Shown: positions 63,986 through 64,000 of the stretch, piece by piece
How positions within the stretch are numbered: the first letter of the stretch is position 1
Layout of the letters: the number at the start of each line of letters is the position of its first letter
Assembly: GCF_015910535.1 (NCBI RefSeq)
Contig: NZ_JACBJG010000006.1
Location: 186,001-250,000, forward strand
Direction of reading: 5' to 3'
Source: Saccharomonospora sp. NB11
Lineage (GTDB): Bacteria > Actinomycetota > Actinomycetes > Mycobacteriales > Pseudonocardiaceae
DNA length: 64,000 nt
Notes under the pieces: generated by a model
What the model saw: the letters and a program-made list of their open reading frames with translations, nothing else
Databases searched by the model: none
Told to the model about the DNA's origin: nothing
Position numbers and translations under genes: made by a program

Positions 63986-64000
63986 GACACCAGTGTGCCG

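Overview
The window is high-GC, densely coded DNA with many GTG starts and GTGA/ATGA gene overlaps, typical of an actinomycete. Gene order follows Mycobacterium tuberculosis from the ESX-4 locus through rplM-rpsI-glmM-glmS-nnr-alr-tsaE-tsaB-rimI-tsaD-groES-groEL1-whiB3-sigD-rsdA-guaB2-guaB3-choD to guaA. A BldM-like regulator sits beside sigD, as in Streptomyces. Protein style and the accessory genes suggest the family Pseudonocardiaceae (a Saccharomonospora-like organism); that placement is inference from order and family resemblance, not from a marker search.

Layout. (1) 1-12.8 kb: a small secreted four-cysteine protein, then an ESX-4-like type VII secretion locus (mycP, eccD on minus; eccC, a membrane-anchored Hsp70-like fusion and two WXG100 proteins on plus), a DUF4333 protein and a lipoprotein. 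No eccB or eccE is recognisable in the window. (2) 12.9-27 kb: ribosomal proteins L13/S9, glmM, a three-gene cassette of probable type VII substrates, an alpha/beta hydrolase, glmS, nnr, an SGNH hydrolase, xylB and alr. (3) 27-34 kb: the t6A tRNA-modification genes tsaE, tsaB and tsaD with rimI, interrupted between tsaE and tsaB by a streptogramin-resistance cassette (TetR regulator, Vat-like acetyltransferase, Vgb-like lyase) and an uncharacterised gene. (4) 34-51 kb: PhoD phosphatase, the CIRCE-controlled groES-groEL1 pair, whiB, a helical-repeat-like protein, a BldM-like regulator, sigD-rsdA, guaB, guaB3, choD, an aldehyde-dehydrogenase homologue lacking its catalytic cysteine, and guaA. 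(5) 51-64 kb: envelope functions: a GIDE-domain protein, a PspC protein divergent from a PspC-type histidine kinase and its response regulator, a GtrB/GtrA/YfhO-like glycosylation set, a pseudokinase next to an active-looking Ser/Thr kinase, and three membrane proteins of unknown role.

The strongest unexplained signal is a dispersed 26-bp imperfect palindrome, called PR26 here: arms ACCGCGTTT and AAACGCGGT around a directional 8-base core CGCGGGCA/T. I count 19 copies in both orientations. They cluster in divergent and convergent intergenic gaps, flank the resistance cassette (four copies on the left, two on the right), supply stop codons to two genes and lie in frame inside others. The other candidates for something new are the EspC-like / 821-aa Gly-rich / coiled-coil cassette at 15.6-18.9 kb, the Hsp70-T7SS fusion, and the paired enzyme-dead homologues (aldehyde dehydrogenase, kinase, receiver domain).
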